A stretch of DNA of 64,000 nucleotides, taken from positions 380,990-444,989 of the forward strand of contig NZ_BSTX01000004.1 in the NCBI RefSeq assembly GCF_030269765.1, read 5' to 3'. The stretch comes from Actinorhabdospora filicis. GTDB taxonomy: Bacteria; Actinomycetota; Actinomycetes; Mycobacteriales; Micromonosporaceae. The notes beneath the pieces are model-generated. The model worked only from the letters and a program-made list of their open reading frames with translations, searched no databases and was not told the DNA's origin. Shown here piece by piece: positions 30,352-37,762 of this stretch (position 1 is its first letter; every line of letters starts with the position of its first letter). The position numbers and the translations under genes are program-made.

Positions 30352-31388
30352 GCCGTGCTCCCGGCGTACCCCTCGGCGCCGATCTTCTCGAAGCGGCGGT
30401 CGAAGAGGTTCTCGGACTTGAAGACGGGGTTGCCGGTGTGCGCGGCGAGCAGGTCGATGGTCTCCTGGTGCCGGGCGATCACGTCCGACCAGTCGGCGGG
30501 CACGTCGGGCTGACCGGCGTTCTGCACGAGGTACTCACCGTCCTCTTTGGAGATGTGCTGGTCGGCGACGTAGTAGCCCTGGATCCACTCCTGCGGGTGC
30601 TCGTAGACCCACTTGGTGGCCCGGCCCCACGCCTTGACGTACTCGGCGATCGCGGCGGCCTTGCCCGGGTCCTCCAGGGTCTCGGTGCGCACGTACAGGT
30701 GGCTGGGGTCGTCGCGCAGGCCGTGGTCGATGGCGGTGGCGCCGTCCTTGCCGTACTTGGCCAGGTAGCGCGGCACCGCCACGCCGCCGATCGGGGCGAC
30801 GTCGACCTGCTTGGCGGCCAGCGCGTTGGGGTAGACGTCCCCTGTGGAGGGAAGCTCGATGAGCTGCACGTCGTCCTTGGTCAGGCCCGCCTTCTTCAGC
30901 ACCCGCAGGATCAGCGCGCCCTGCGCCTGCCCCGGGCTGAAGGCGATCTTCTTGCCGCGCAGATCGGCCAGTGTGGACACCGTGACGCCGGGCGCGACGC
31001 CCAGGCGGTACACCGGGTGCGCCAGCGGGTCCTGGCGGAACTTGGACGCCACGATCTTCACCGGCAGGTTCGTCCAGGTCGCGTGGATCGCCGGGATCTC
31101 GGCGACCGCGCCGATGTCGAGGGCGTCGGCGCGGAACGCCTCCAGGGTCTGCGGGCCGCCGGAGATGTTGGCCCACTCGATCGGGAACGAGAACTTGTCC
31201 AGTTCGCCCGACAGCTGGAGCGCGATCTTGGTGGCGGGATCGCCGATGACGAGCTTGGTGCCCTCGGTGACCGAGGCGGGCAGCGGCGCGTCCAGGGCGA
31301 GCGTCGGCCCTTCGTTCTTCTGCGCGGCGCAACCGGCGAGGGCGGTGACGGCGAGCGCGAGGCCGAGGAGTCTTCGGAAGCGGGACAT
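30348..31388 (-). CDS. Sulfonate-type ABC transporter substrate-binding lipoprotein (SsuA-like)
   Basis: 346 residues. The lipobox LAGC at residues ~16-19 (MSRFRRLLGLALAVTALAGC) marks a lipoprotein held on the outer face of the membrane. The mature protein has the NMT1/SsuA-like fold: VIGDPATKIALQLSGELDKF, EWANISGGPQTLEAFRADALDIG, and the LADLRGKKIAFSPGQAQG strand-loop that grips anionic ligands. The gene starts 15 bases after the flavin reductase stop. It would deliver an organosulfonate or similar anion to the permease. Confidence 0.88.
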   Translation of the reverse strand: MSRFRRLLGLALAVTALAGCAAQKNEGPTLALDAPLPASVTEGTKLVIGDPATKIALQLSGELDKFSFPIEWANISGGPQTLEAFRADALDIGAVAEIPAIHATWTNLPVKIVASKFRQDPLAHPVYRLGVAPGVTVSTLADLRGKKIAFSPGQAQGALILRVLKKAGLTKDDVQLIELPSTGDVYPNALAAKQVDVAPIGGVAVPRYLAKYGKDGATAIDHGLRDDPSHLYVRTETLEDPGKAAAIAEYVKAWGRATKWVYEHPQEWIQGYYVADQHISKEDGEYLVQNAGQPDVPADWSDVIARHQETIDLLAAHTGNPVFKSENLFDRRFEKIGAEGYAGSTA

Positions 31389-31402
31389 GGTTTAGGTGCC
31401 TT

Positions 31403-31897
31403 TCAGGTAATCGACGCGTAGGCGCCGTCGTGGTAGAGCAGCGGCGAGTGCGGCCGCCGCACGTCGGCGCTGGTGAGGCGCGCGACGACGATGTGGTGGT
31501 CACCGGCGCGGAAGCGGTGCTCGACGGTTCCGCGCAGCCGGACCGGCGGGTCGTCCAGGACCGGTTCCCCGGTGGACAGCCGCGACCAGGCCACGCCGTC
31601 GAAGCGGTCGATGCCGCTGGTGGCGAAGCGGCGGGCGAGTTCGTGCTGCTCCTCGCCGAGCAGGTGCACCGCGAGGCTGGTGGCGACGGCGATCGTCGGC
31701 CACGACGAGGCCGAAGTGGACAGTGCGAAGGAGACCAGCGGCGGCGTCAGGGAGACGCTGACCAGGGACGTCGCGGTGAAGCCCGCCGGTCCGCGTCCCG
31801 CGTCGGCGGTGATGACCGCGACCGAGGCGGCATGCGCCCGGAACACCTGGCGGTAGGAGCCCGGGTCGAGGTCGGCGCGGACGGCGGTGGCGCTCAC
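31403..31897 (-). CDS. Flavin reductase (NtaB/HpaC-like, split-barrel)
   Basis: 164 residues from the GTG at 31897, which overlaps the preceding stop by 4 bases (GTGA); an in-frame start at 31927 would add 10. The FMN-binding split barrel is recognisable from YRQVFRAHAASVAVITAD, GFTATSLVSVSLTPPLVSFAL (short pieces), HLLGEEQHELARRFA and DHHIVVARLTSADV near the end. These enzymes reduce free FMN with NAD(P)H for two-component monooxygenases such as the NtaA-like protein in this operon. Confidence 0.85.
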   Translation of the reverse strand: MSATAVRADLDPGSYRQVFRAHAASVAVITADAGRGPAGFTATSLVSVSLTPPLVSFALSTSASSWPTIAVATSLAVHLLGEEQHELARRFATSGIDRFDGVAWSRLSTGEPVLDDPPVRLRGTVEHRFRAGDHHIVVARLTSADVRRPHSPLLYHDGAYASIT

Positions 31898-32376
31898 GCG
31901 ACCCTCCCGCCGTGCCGCTTCACCCACGAGGCCGTCACGTCGGCGATCGCGGGCAGCTCCCGCTCCTCGACCAGCAGCGACGGCGCCGGGAGCGCCGCCC
32001 CCAGCTCGGCCAGGACGATGCGCAGCTGGAGATCGGCCAGCGCCAGGTGCGCCGGCGCGGCCCCGATCAGGACCGGCACCGCGACGGCGCCGTCGAGCCC
32101 GCCGGGCGGGAAGCGGTCCAGGAACAGCTTCAGCAGTCCGGTGAAGGAGGCCTTGTAGACGGGCGTGGCGACCAGCAGCAGCCGTGCCCCGGCGGCGTCC
32201 TGGACCGCCTGGGAGACGGCGGGGGTGGCCTCGGTGGCGCCGATCGCGCCCGGTCCCAGCGCGGCCAGGTCGAGGACGCGCGGCGGATCGGCGGACAGGT
32301 CGGCGGCCAGCTGTTCGGCGGCGACCCGCGTCCGCGATGCGGTCCGTGGGTTGCCGACGACGATGACGAGGGACAT
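31894..32376 (-). CDS. NADPH-dependent FMN reductase (SsuE/MsuE-like)
   Basis: 160 residues, first structural gene of the operon. Flavodoxin-like fold: VIVVGNPRTASRTR at the N-terminus (phosphate-binding loop), LLLVATPVYKASFTGLLKLFLDRFP around residues 72-95, and VPVLIGAAPAHLALADLQLR. SsuE and MsuE proteins make FMNH2 for sulfonate monooxygenases. A GGAGG ribosome site precedes the ATG. With the split-barrel reductase next door, the operon has two unrelated flavin reductases. A leader ORF ending Cys-Cys lies 201 bases upstream. Confidence 0.87.
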   Translation of the reverse strand: MSLVIVVGNPRTASRTRVAAEQLAADLSADPPRVLDLAALGPGAIGATEATPAVSQAVQDAAGARLLLVATPVYKASFTGLLKLFLDRFPPGGLDGAVAVPVLIGAAPAHLALADLQLRIVLAELGAALPAPSLLVEERELPAIADVTASWVKRHGGRVA

Positions 32377-32577
32377 GGGGGTCCTCCGGTGTCGTTCGTG
32401 AGGGGAGTCGTGATGAGGGGATGGCGTCAGCGGACGGCGCGCGAGGGCCGTCGGCGGATGTGGTGAAGCGGCCCGAGGGCGGGCGGCGGGAGAGCGGTCG
32501 GGCGGGAACGGCGTGAGGGGACGCCCGGGAGGCGCGGCGGGCGCGTGCCGGGGGCTAGTGGGCCGTTGGGACCTTTG

Positions 32578-32643
32578 CTAACAACAGGTGCCGACGGCGG
32601 CGTCGCGCGTCGCGTGCTGTGTCATGGTGCCGACCAAGGTCAT
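32578..32643 (-). CDS. Leader peptide ending in Cys-Cys (cysteine attenuator)
   Basis: A 21-residue frame (MTLVGT then MTQHATRDAAVGTCC) with stop TAG at 32578-32580. A second in-frame ATG at 32625 would give 15 residues. An AATAGT box lies 7 bases before the first ATG, so the mRNA may be leaderless. Known: in mycobacteria, leaderless short ORFs with consecutive terminal cysteine codons act as cysteine-responsive attenuators of sulfur operons. Here it precedes a complete sulfonate-type operon, so the same mechanism is inferred: ribosome stalling at TGT-TGT under cysteine shortage would permit downstream expression. Confidence 0.7.
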   Translation of the reverse strand: MTLVGTMTQHATRDAAVGTCC

Positions 32644-32656
32644 GGGAGTGACTATT

Positions 32657-32682
32657 CCCTAACTCCTATCGGATAACTAGGG
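32657..32682 (-). promoter_or_regulatory. Imperfect palindrome at the sulfonate operon promoter
   Basis: CCCTA at 32657-32661 and TAGGG at 32678-32682 flank 16 bases. The site spans the spacer between the presumed -10 box AATAGT (minus strand) and the -35 region of the leader-peptide transcript. A repressor site for sulfur control is plausible. The divergent caspase-like gene starts 77 bases to the right, so it may also be affected. Confidence 0.4.
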
Positions 32683-32758
32683 ATTCCCAAATGATGGGAC
32701 GGCGGGGGTGGTTTCGGTGCGGGATGATGGATACGTCCATCGGTGCGAGGGGGTCGGG

Positions 32759-34576
32759 ATGAGCCTGCCGGACGTGACCGGCTCGCGCGCGGTACTGATC
32801 GGCGTCGGCGACTACCTCGCGTTGGCGAAGCTGCCGACGGTCCCCGCCGGGGTCGCGGCGCTGCGGGACGCGCTCACCGACCCCCGGGTGTGGGGCCTGC
32901 GCGCGAAGAACTGCGCGACGGTCACCGGGCCCGCCGAGATGCGCGAGGTGATGCGGCCCGTCCGCGAGGCCGCCGCGGCCGCGACCGACACCCTGCTCAT
33001 CTACTACGCCGGGCACGGCCTGGTCGGCGCCTCCCACGAGTTCCTCCTGGCGCTGCGGGACAGCTCGCCCGGTGAGCCGGAGACCGCGCTCCCGTACGGC
33101 TACCTGCGGCAGGCCGTGGTCGCCTCGCCCGCCGTCCGCAAGATCGTCATCCTGGACTGCTGCTTCTCCGGCCGCGCCATGGTCGGCGGCATGAGCGCCG
33201 GTGACGATCTCGCCGACAGCACGCCGATCGAGGGCACCTACCTGCTGACCTCCTCGGCGGAGACGCAGCGGTCGCTGGCGCCGGTCGGCGAGCCGTACAC
33301 CGCGTTCACCGGCGAGCTCCTGCGCGCCCTGACCGAGGGCGTGCCGGGCAAGGGCGAGCTGCTGGCGATGGAGGACCTCTTCGAGCGGGTCCGGCACGAG
33401 CTGCGGGCGAAGTCGCGCCCGGAGCCGCAGCGGCGCAACGGCAATGACGGCGGGCGGATCCACATCGCGCTCAACCGCGCCCACGGCGGCGGGGACGGGG
33501 AGGAGGCCCGGCTGCGGCGCCGGGCCGCCAAGGGCGACGCCGATGCGATGAACCGGCTGGGCCTGCTCCTGGAGGAGCGCGGCGACCTCGCCGGAGCCGA
33601 GGCGCGCTACCGCGAGTCCATCGGCGCCGGCGGCGACAACGCGGCCACGGCCATGTACAACCTCGCCGACCTGCTGGAGAAGCGCCGGAGGTTCTCCGAG
33701 GCCGAGGTCTGGTACCGGAGGTCGGCCGACCTGGGCGACACCGACGCGATGTACGGCCTGGCCGATCTCCTCGAAGACCGGGACGACATCGCCCAGGCCG
33801 AGACCTGGTTGCGCAAGGCGGCCGATCTCGGCGACACCGACGCGATGGCCAGACTCGCCGACCTGCTCCGGCGCCGTGACGAGCAGGCCGATGCCGAGGC
33901 CCTCTACCTCCGGGTCATCGAAGATCGCGGCGACGAGGATCCCGGCGCCATGGCCGGTCTCGGGCATCTGCTGGAGAAGCGCGGGGACCTCGCCGGGGCC
34001 GAAGCCTGGTTCCGCCGCTCCGCCGGGCTCGGCTACATCTACGGCATCATGGGCCTGGCCGACCTGCTGGAGGCCCGCGGCGAGACCGCCGAGGCGGAGT
34101 CCTGGTGCCTGCGGGCCGCGACCGGAGGCGACACCGAGGCGATGGGCGGGCTCGCCGAACTGCTGGAGCGGCGCGGCGATCTCGCCGGGGCGGAGTCCTG
34201 GTACCGCCGGGCCGCCGCCGGGGACGACACCGGCGCGATGAACAACCTCGGGCTGCTGCTGGAGAACGCGGGCGATCTCGCCGAGGCCGAGGAGTGGTAC
34301 CGGCGCGCCATCGACGCCGGTGCCGACGACGTCGAGGTCGCCACGACGATGGACAACCTGGGCATGCTGCTGGAGGACCGCGGCGACCTCGCCGGAGCCG
34401 AGCACTGGTACCGCCGGGCCGCCGCCGCGGGGGAGACCGACGCCATGTACCACCTGGGCGACCTCCTCGAAAAGCGCGCGGACCTCACCGGGGCGGAGGA
34501 CTGGTACAAGCGCGCCGCCGCCAAGGGCCACGCCCAGGCGCGGGAGAGCCTGGACGCCCTGCCGAAGCGGGGGTGA
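32759..34576 (+). CDS. Caspase-like (peptidase C14) protein with Sel1/TPR repeats
   Basis: 605 residues from the ATG at 32759 with GAGGGGG upstream; a GTG at 32708 is also in frame. Residues ~8-235 are a caspase/metacaspase fold: SRAVLIGVGDY, catalytic His in YYAGHG (~85) and catalytic Cys in DCCFSG (~135), followed by TYLLTSSAETQRS. From ~250 to the end are about nine to ten Sel1-like repeats of ~36 residues built on DAMxxLADLLExRGDLAGAExWYRRAA. Prokaryotic metacaspase-TPR proteins are thought to act in stress signalling or abortive infection through protein contacts. No transmembrane helix. Gene stands alone, divergent from the sulfonate operon. Confidence 0.88.
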   Translation: MSLPDVTGSRAVLIGVGDYLALAKLPTVPAGVAALRDALTDPRVWGLRAKNCATVTGPAEMREVMRPVREAAAAATDTLLIYYAGHGLVGASHEFLLALRDSSPGEPETALPYGYLRQAVVASPAVRKIVILDCCFSGRAMVGGMSAGDDLADSTPIEGTYLLTSSAETQRSLAPVGEPYTAFTGELLRALTEGVPGKGELLAMEDLFERVRHELRAKSRPEPQRRNGNDGGRIHIALNRAHGGGDGEEARLRRRAAKGDADAMNRLGLLLEERGDLAGAEARYRESIGAGGDNAATAMYNLADLLEKRRRFSEAEVWYRRSADLGDTDAMYGLADLLEDRDDIAQAETWLRKAADLGDTDAMARLADLLRRRDEQADAEALYLRVIEDRGDEDPGAMAGLGHLLEKRGDLAGAEAWFRRSAGLGYIYGIMGLADLLEARGETAEAESWCLRAATGGDTEAMGGLAELLERRGDLAGAESWYRRAAAGDDTGAMNNLGLLLENAGDLAEAEEWYRRAIDAGADDVEVATTMDNLGMLLEDRGDLAGAEHWYRRAAAAGETDAMYHLGDLLEKRADLTGAEDWYKRAAAKGHAQARESLDALPKRG

Positions 34577-34637
34577 CCCGGCCCCGGCCGTCCACGCGGG
34601 CCGAAACCCGCTTGCGGCCGCAGGTAAGACTGCCCCC

Positions 34638-35183
34638 ATGGAGTTCCTCTGCTACCACCGCGACCGCGTCGGCTCCCTCGGCCTGCGGCAGAAGCTGCTC
34701 GAAGCGCACTGGTCCTACATGGACGGTTTCGCCGCCGAGCTCATCGCGCGCGGCCCCACCTTCGCCCCCGACGAGACGCCCTCCGGCAGCGTCCACATCG
34801 CCGCGCTGCCCGACGTCGACGCCGCGCGCGCCTTCGCCTTCGAGGAGCCCGGCTACCAGGCCGGTATGTACCGCGACATCCTCATCCGGCGCTACGAGAA
34901 CCTCCTGGGCCGCACCATGTGGGAGTTCCCCGGCGACCTCGACGGTGAGGACCGCCACTTCGTCCTCGGGCTCGGCGAGGGCGAACCCGCCGACACCGAA
35001 CTCCCGGTGAACGGCGATGACCTGCTCGCCTACGGCTCCCTGTACTCCGACGACGGGACGCAGTGGCTGGGCACCGCCGCTCTGGTGCGCGCGCCGGACG
35101 CCGAGGCCGCCCGCGCGATTCTCACCGCCGAGCGCTACGCGTCCATCGAGGTGCACCCGTGGACGCGCGGGGGACGCCGCTGA
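34638..35183 (+). CDS. YciI-like dimeric alpha-beta barrel protein, two-domain
   Basis: 181 residues from the ATG at 34638; a TAAGAC box about 7 bases upstream suggests a leaderless start. The N-terminal half is a YciI fold: MEFLCYHRDR, LLEAHWSYMDGFAAELIARGPTF, VHIAALPDVDAARAFAFEEPGYQAGMY (short pieces). The C-terminal half repeats the pattern: DDLLAYGSLYSDDGTQWLGTAALVRAPD and ILTAERYASIEVHPW. A tandem duplicate of the ~95-residue domain is thus likely. YciI proteins bind small organic compounds; no catalytic role is clear here. Confidence 0.75.
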   Translation: MEFLCYHRDRVGSLGLRQKLLEAHWSYMDGFAAELIARGPTFAPDETPSGSVHIAALPDVDAARAFAFEEPGYQAGMYRDILIRRYENLLGRTMWEFPGDLDGEDRHFVLGLGEGEPADTELPVNGDDLLAYGSLYSDDGTQWLGTAALVRAPDAEAARAILTAERYASIEVHPWTRGGRR

Positions 35184-35341
35184 CCTCGCGGCAACGCCAC
35201 CGAGCTCGTGCCGCCGTCCGCCCACCCGCCACCACGGTGGGCGGACCGGCCAGTCCGGCCGCCCATTGGACTTCCCCACCGCCGCGAAGATCCCTACCCT
35301 GACCCCGAGCGGCCCGAACGCGGCCGCGAGGAGGTCCTCGC

Positions 35342-36487
35342 ATGTCTCCGAACATCGACACCGTCGCCGTCCACGGGGGCGAGGTCCGCCCCGGCCCCGA
35401 GGGATCGGTCGTCCACCCGATCTACCAGGGCACGGTCTTCGCCGTCCCGGCCGGCACCGACTACCACGACATCAAGTACCTGCGGCTGTCCTCCACACCC
35501 ACTCAGAACTACCTGCACGGCAAGCTCGCCGCGCTGGAGGGCGCCGAGGCGGCGCTGGCCACCGCGTCCGGCATGGCCGCCATCAGCGCCACCCTCCTGA
35601 CGTTCCTCAAGACCGGCGACCACATCATCGTCGGCGACACCCTCTACGGCGGGACGCAGGACTTCCTCGACCACCACGCCCCCGAACTCGGCTGGACCGT
35701 CACCGCCGTCGACCCCGCCAAGCCGGAGACCTGGGCCGACGCCCTGACGCCCACCACCCGGGCCTTCTACGTCGAGACCATCACCAACCCGCTCATGCGC
35801 GTCGGCCGCATCCCCGAGGTCGCCGCCTTCGCCCGCGAGCACGGCCTGGTGTCCATCGTGGACAACACCTTCGCCAGCCCGGTCAACTTCCGGCCCCTGG
35901 AGGCCGGATGCGACATCGTGCTGCACTCGGCGACCAAATACCTCAACGGCCACTCCGACCTGGTCGCCGGGGTCGTCGCCGGATCCGCCGAACTCGTCGC
36001 GCGCGTCCGGCACAGCCTCAACCACTACGGAGGCAGCCTCGACGCGCACGCCGCCTACCTGCTGGCGCGCGGCGTCAAGACCCTCGCGCTGCGCGTGGAA
36101 CGGCAGAACGCCAATGCCGCCGCGCTCGCCGAGTTCCTCGCCGGGCACGAGTCGGTGACCACGGTCAACTACGCCGGGCAGTCCTGGCATCCCGACCACG
36201 AGCACGCCCGGACGTTCCTGAGCGGCTTCGGCGGGATGCTGTCGCTGCGGCTGGCCGGTGGCGTCCCCGCCGCCGAGCGGCTCATCGAGGGCCTGGAGCT
36301 GCCCTACGGCGCGCCGAGCCTGGGCGGGGTGGAGTCGCTGATCACCCGCCCGGCGCTGACCTCGCACGCGGGCATGACGCGCGAGGCGCGGGAGGCGGTC
36401 GGCATCACCGACGACCTGATCCGGGTGAGCTGCGGGATCGAGTCGGCCGAGGACCTGATCGCCGACTTCGCACGGGCCCTGAAGTAA
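35342..36487 (+). CDS. Cys/Met-metabolism PLP-dependent enzyme (gamma-lyase/synthase type)
   Basis: 381 residues from the ATG at 35342 behind GAGGTCCTCGC. Fold-type I PLP enzyme of the MetB/MetC/MetZ family: IYQGTVFAV at the N-terminus, substrate-phosphate loop ASGMAAI (~75), ITNPLMRVGRI (~145), Asp-containing IVDNTFASPVNFRPLEAGCDIVLHSATKYLNGHSD with the PLP lysine at ~200 (in SATKYLNG), and SLGGVESLI with SHAGMTREARE near the C-terminus. Could be cystathionine gamma-lyase, beta-lyase, or O-acyl-homoserine sulfhydrylase; the sequence alone does not separate them. It sits near the sulfonate operon but on the other strand. Ends at a terminator. Confidence 0.88.
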   Translation: MSPNIDTVAVHGGEVRPGPEGSVVHPIYQGTVFAVPAGTDYHDIKYLRLSSTPTQNYLHGKLAALEGAEAALATASGMAAISATLLTFLKTGDHIIVGDTLYGGTQDFLDHHAPELGWTVTAVDPAKPETWADALTPTTRAFYVETITNPLMRVGRIPEVAAFAREHGLVSIVDNTFASPVNFRPLEAGCDIVLHSATKYLNGHSDLVAGVVAGSAELVARVRHSLNHYGGSLDAHAAYLLARGVKTLALRVERQNANAAALAEFLAGHESVTTVNYAGQSWHPDHEHARTFLSGFGGMLSLRLAGGVPAAERLIEGLELPYGAPSLGGVESLITRPALTSHAGMTREAREAVGITDDLIRVSCGIESAEDLIADFARALK

Positions 36488-36499
36488 CCGCGCACAGAG

Positions 36500-36526
36500 A
36501 AGCCCCGGCCATCGGGCCGGGGCTTT
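36500..36526 (+). terminator. Intrinsic terminator of the PLP-enzyme gene
   Basis: An 11-bp stem AAGCCCCGGCC with a 4-base loop, followed by TTT; 12 bases after the stop and just before the tRNA 3' end. Confidence 0.85.
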
Positions 36527-36532
36527 CCTCGG

Positions 36533-36605
36533 AGCGGACGACGAGACTCGAACTCGCGACCCTCACCTTGGCAAGGTGATGCGCTACCAACTGCGCTACG
36601 TCCGC
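36533..36605 (-). tRNA. tRNA-Gly (GCC)
   Basis: On the minus strand 73 bases fold as a tRNA: acceptor GCGGACG (36605-36599) pairs with CGTCCGC (36540-36534); D-arm with GCGC/GCGC; anticodon stem CACCT..AGGTG closing a TTGCCAA loop, anticodon GCC; T-arm GCGAG-TTCGAGT-CTCGT. Discriminator T. The next bases do not complete an encoded CCA, so CCA is added post-transcriptionally. Reads glycine codons GGC and GGT. Confidence 0.95.
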
Positions 36606-36664
36606 ATACCGGTCGGACCGGTGAAGAACACTCTAGCAAGCGTCCGCGCGGCGTTTCCAGCGGG

Positions 36665-37639
36665 TTATCCGGGCACAGCGGCCAGCAGCGTGTCGGCGGC
36701 AGCGGTGCGCAGGTTCAGGACCTTGTGGCCCGCCCGGTGCGGGGTCACCAGACCGGCGTCACGCAGGACTTTCAGATGCTGCGAGACCCCCGCCGCCGAG
36801 ACGCCGACGCGCTTGGCGAGCTCGGTCGTGGACGCCGGGGCGTCCAGCTCGACGAGCAGTTGCGCGCGCGTGCGTCCCAGGACCGCCGCGAGGGCGTCGG
36901 GGGCCTCGTGGGGGGCCTCCCACAGCGTCGCCACCCCGCGCGGCGGATAGGCGATCTGCGGGTTGACGCCCGAGGCGACGGTGCGCACCGCCGGCCACAC
37001 GAACACCGCCGGCACCAGCAGCACCCCCGAGCCCGCCGCGATGTCGGCCGACAGGCACCACTCGCGGGCCACCGACAGGGTCTCGTCGCGCCAGCCGATC
37101 CACTCGTGCAGGCCGTTCAGGAGACCCTCGGCGCCCTCCTCGGTGAAGCGGCGCGCGCGGTGGAAGACCTCGGCGTCCAGGACGGCCTTCATGCGCGGCC
37201 ACTCCGGGGCGAGGAAGGTGTCCCACAGCAGCGTCATCTCCCGCGCGAAGCGCCGCAGCCCGGCGTCCGGGTCGTCGTACATCGCCTGCACGGCGGGCGT
37301 GCGCGGGACGGTCAGCAGCTCGATCTCGGCGCGCACCTGCTCGTGCGGGGTGGCCAGGACGCGGGTGAGCTCCTCGCGGATGTCGGGGTTGAGCGTGAAC
37401 GACGGCGGCGTCAGGAAGTCCGGGGTGTACCTCGGGCCGGACGGGATCAGCCCCGCCAGCAGGCTGCCCTCGCCCAGCATCGCGCGCATCGCCGGGCCGT
37501 TGCGGCGGATCCACGGCAGCAGCGCGGTGTGCCCGTCGGGTCCCTGGACCACGTGGAACGCGCTCATCGCCTCCCACAGGCACGACAGTGCGAAGCGGAT
37601 GCGGGCGACATCGCCGGCGGAGAACTCGATGGTGAGCAC
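36665..37639 (-). CDS. ArsR-type winged-helix regulator with N-terminal DUF5937-like domain
   Basis: 324 residues from the GTG at 37639, preceded by GGAGGTGGCC; earlier in-frame starts lack a ribosome site. Residues ~1-230 are an alpha/beta domain of DUF5937 type (LTIEFSAGDVARIRFALSCLWEA at the start), often found ahead of ArsR HTH domains in actinomycetes. The C-terminal ~85 residues are the HTH: LLVELDAPASTTELAKRVGVSAAGVSQHLKVLRDAGLV (short pieces) and a VLNLRT wing. It is divergent from an MFS transporter gene 123 bases away, which is probably its target. Confidence 0.82.
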   Translation of the reverse strand: MLTIEFSAGDVARIRFALSCLWEAMSAFHVVQGPDGHTALLPWIRRNGPAMRAMLGEGSLLAGLIPSGPRYTPDFLTPPSFTLNPDIREELTRVLATPHEQVRAEIELLTVPRTPAVQAMYDDPDAGLRRFAREMTLLWDTFLAPEWPRMKAVLDAEVFHRARRFTEEGAEGLLNGLHEWIGWRDETLSVAREWCLSADIAAGSGVLLVPAVFVWPAVRTVASGVNPQIAYPPRGVATLWEAPHEAPDALAAVLGRTRAQLLVELDAPASTTELAKRVGVSAAGVSQHLKVLRDAGLVTPHRAGHKVLNLRTAAADTLLAAVPG

Positions 37640-37762
37640 GGCCACCTCCTGTGTCCGCGCGCACACCAGGACGGTGGGGGTGGTGTTCGCGCAGGTCAAG
37701 GATGACATTCAGGCAGCGCTTAAACAATGCCGAGATCGTTTCGGTGGCCCGATGCTCTTCTC

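Noticed and set aside
32377-32577. Riboswitch between the Cys leader and the operon
   Set aside because: GC-rich sequence can form many hairpins; I found no match to SAM, cobalamin or other known sulfur-related riboswitch cores.
36533-36605. tRNA-based integration site
   Set aside because: The tRNA-Gly is intact and no integrase or duplicated 3' end of the tRNA was seen in the neighbourhood.
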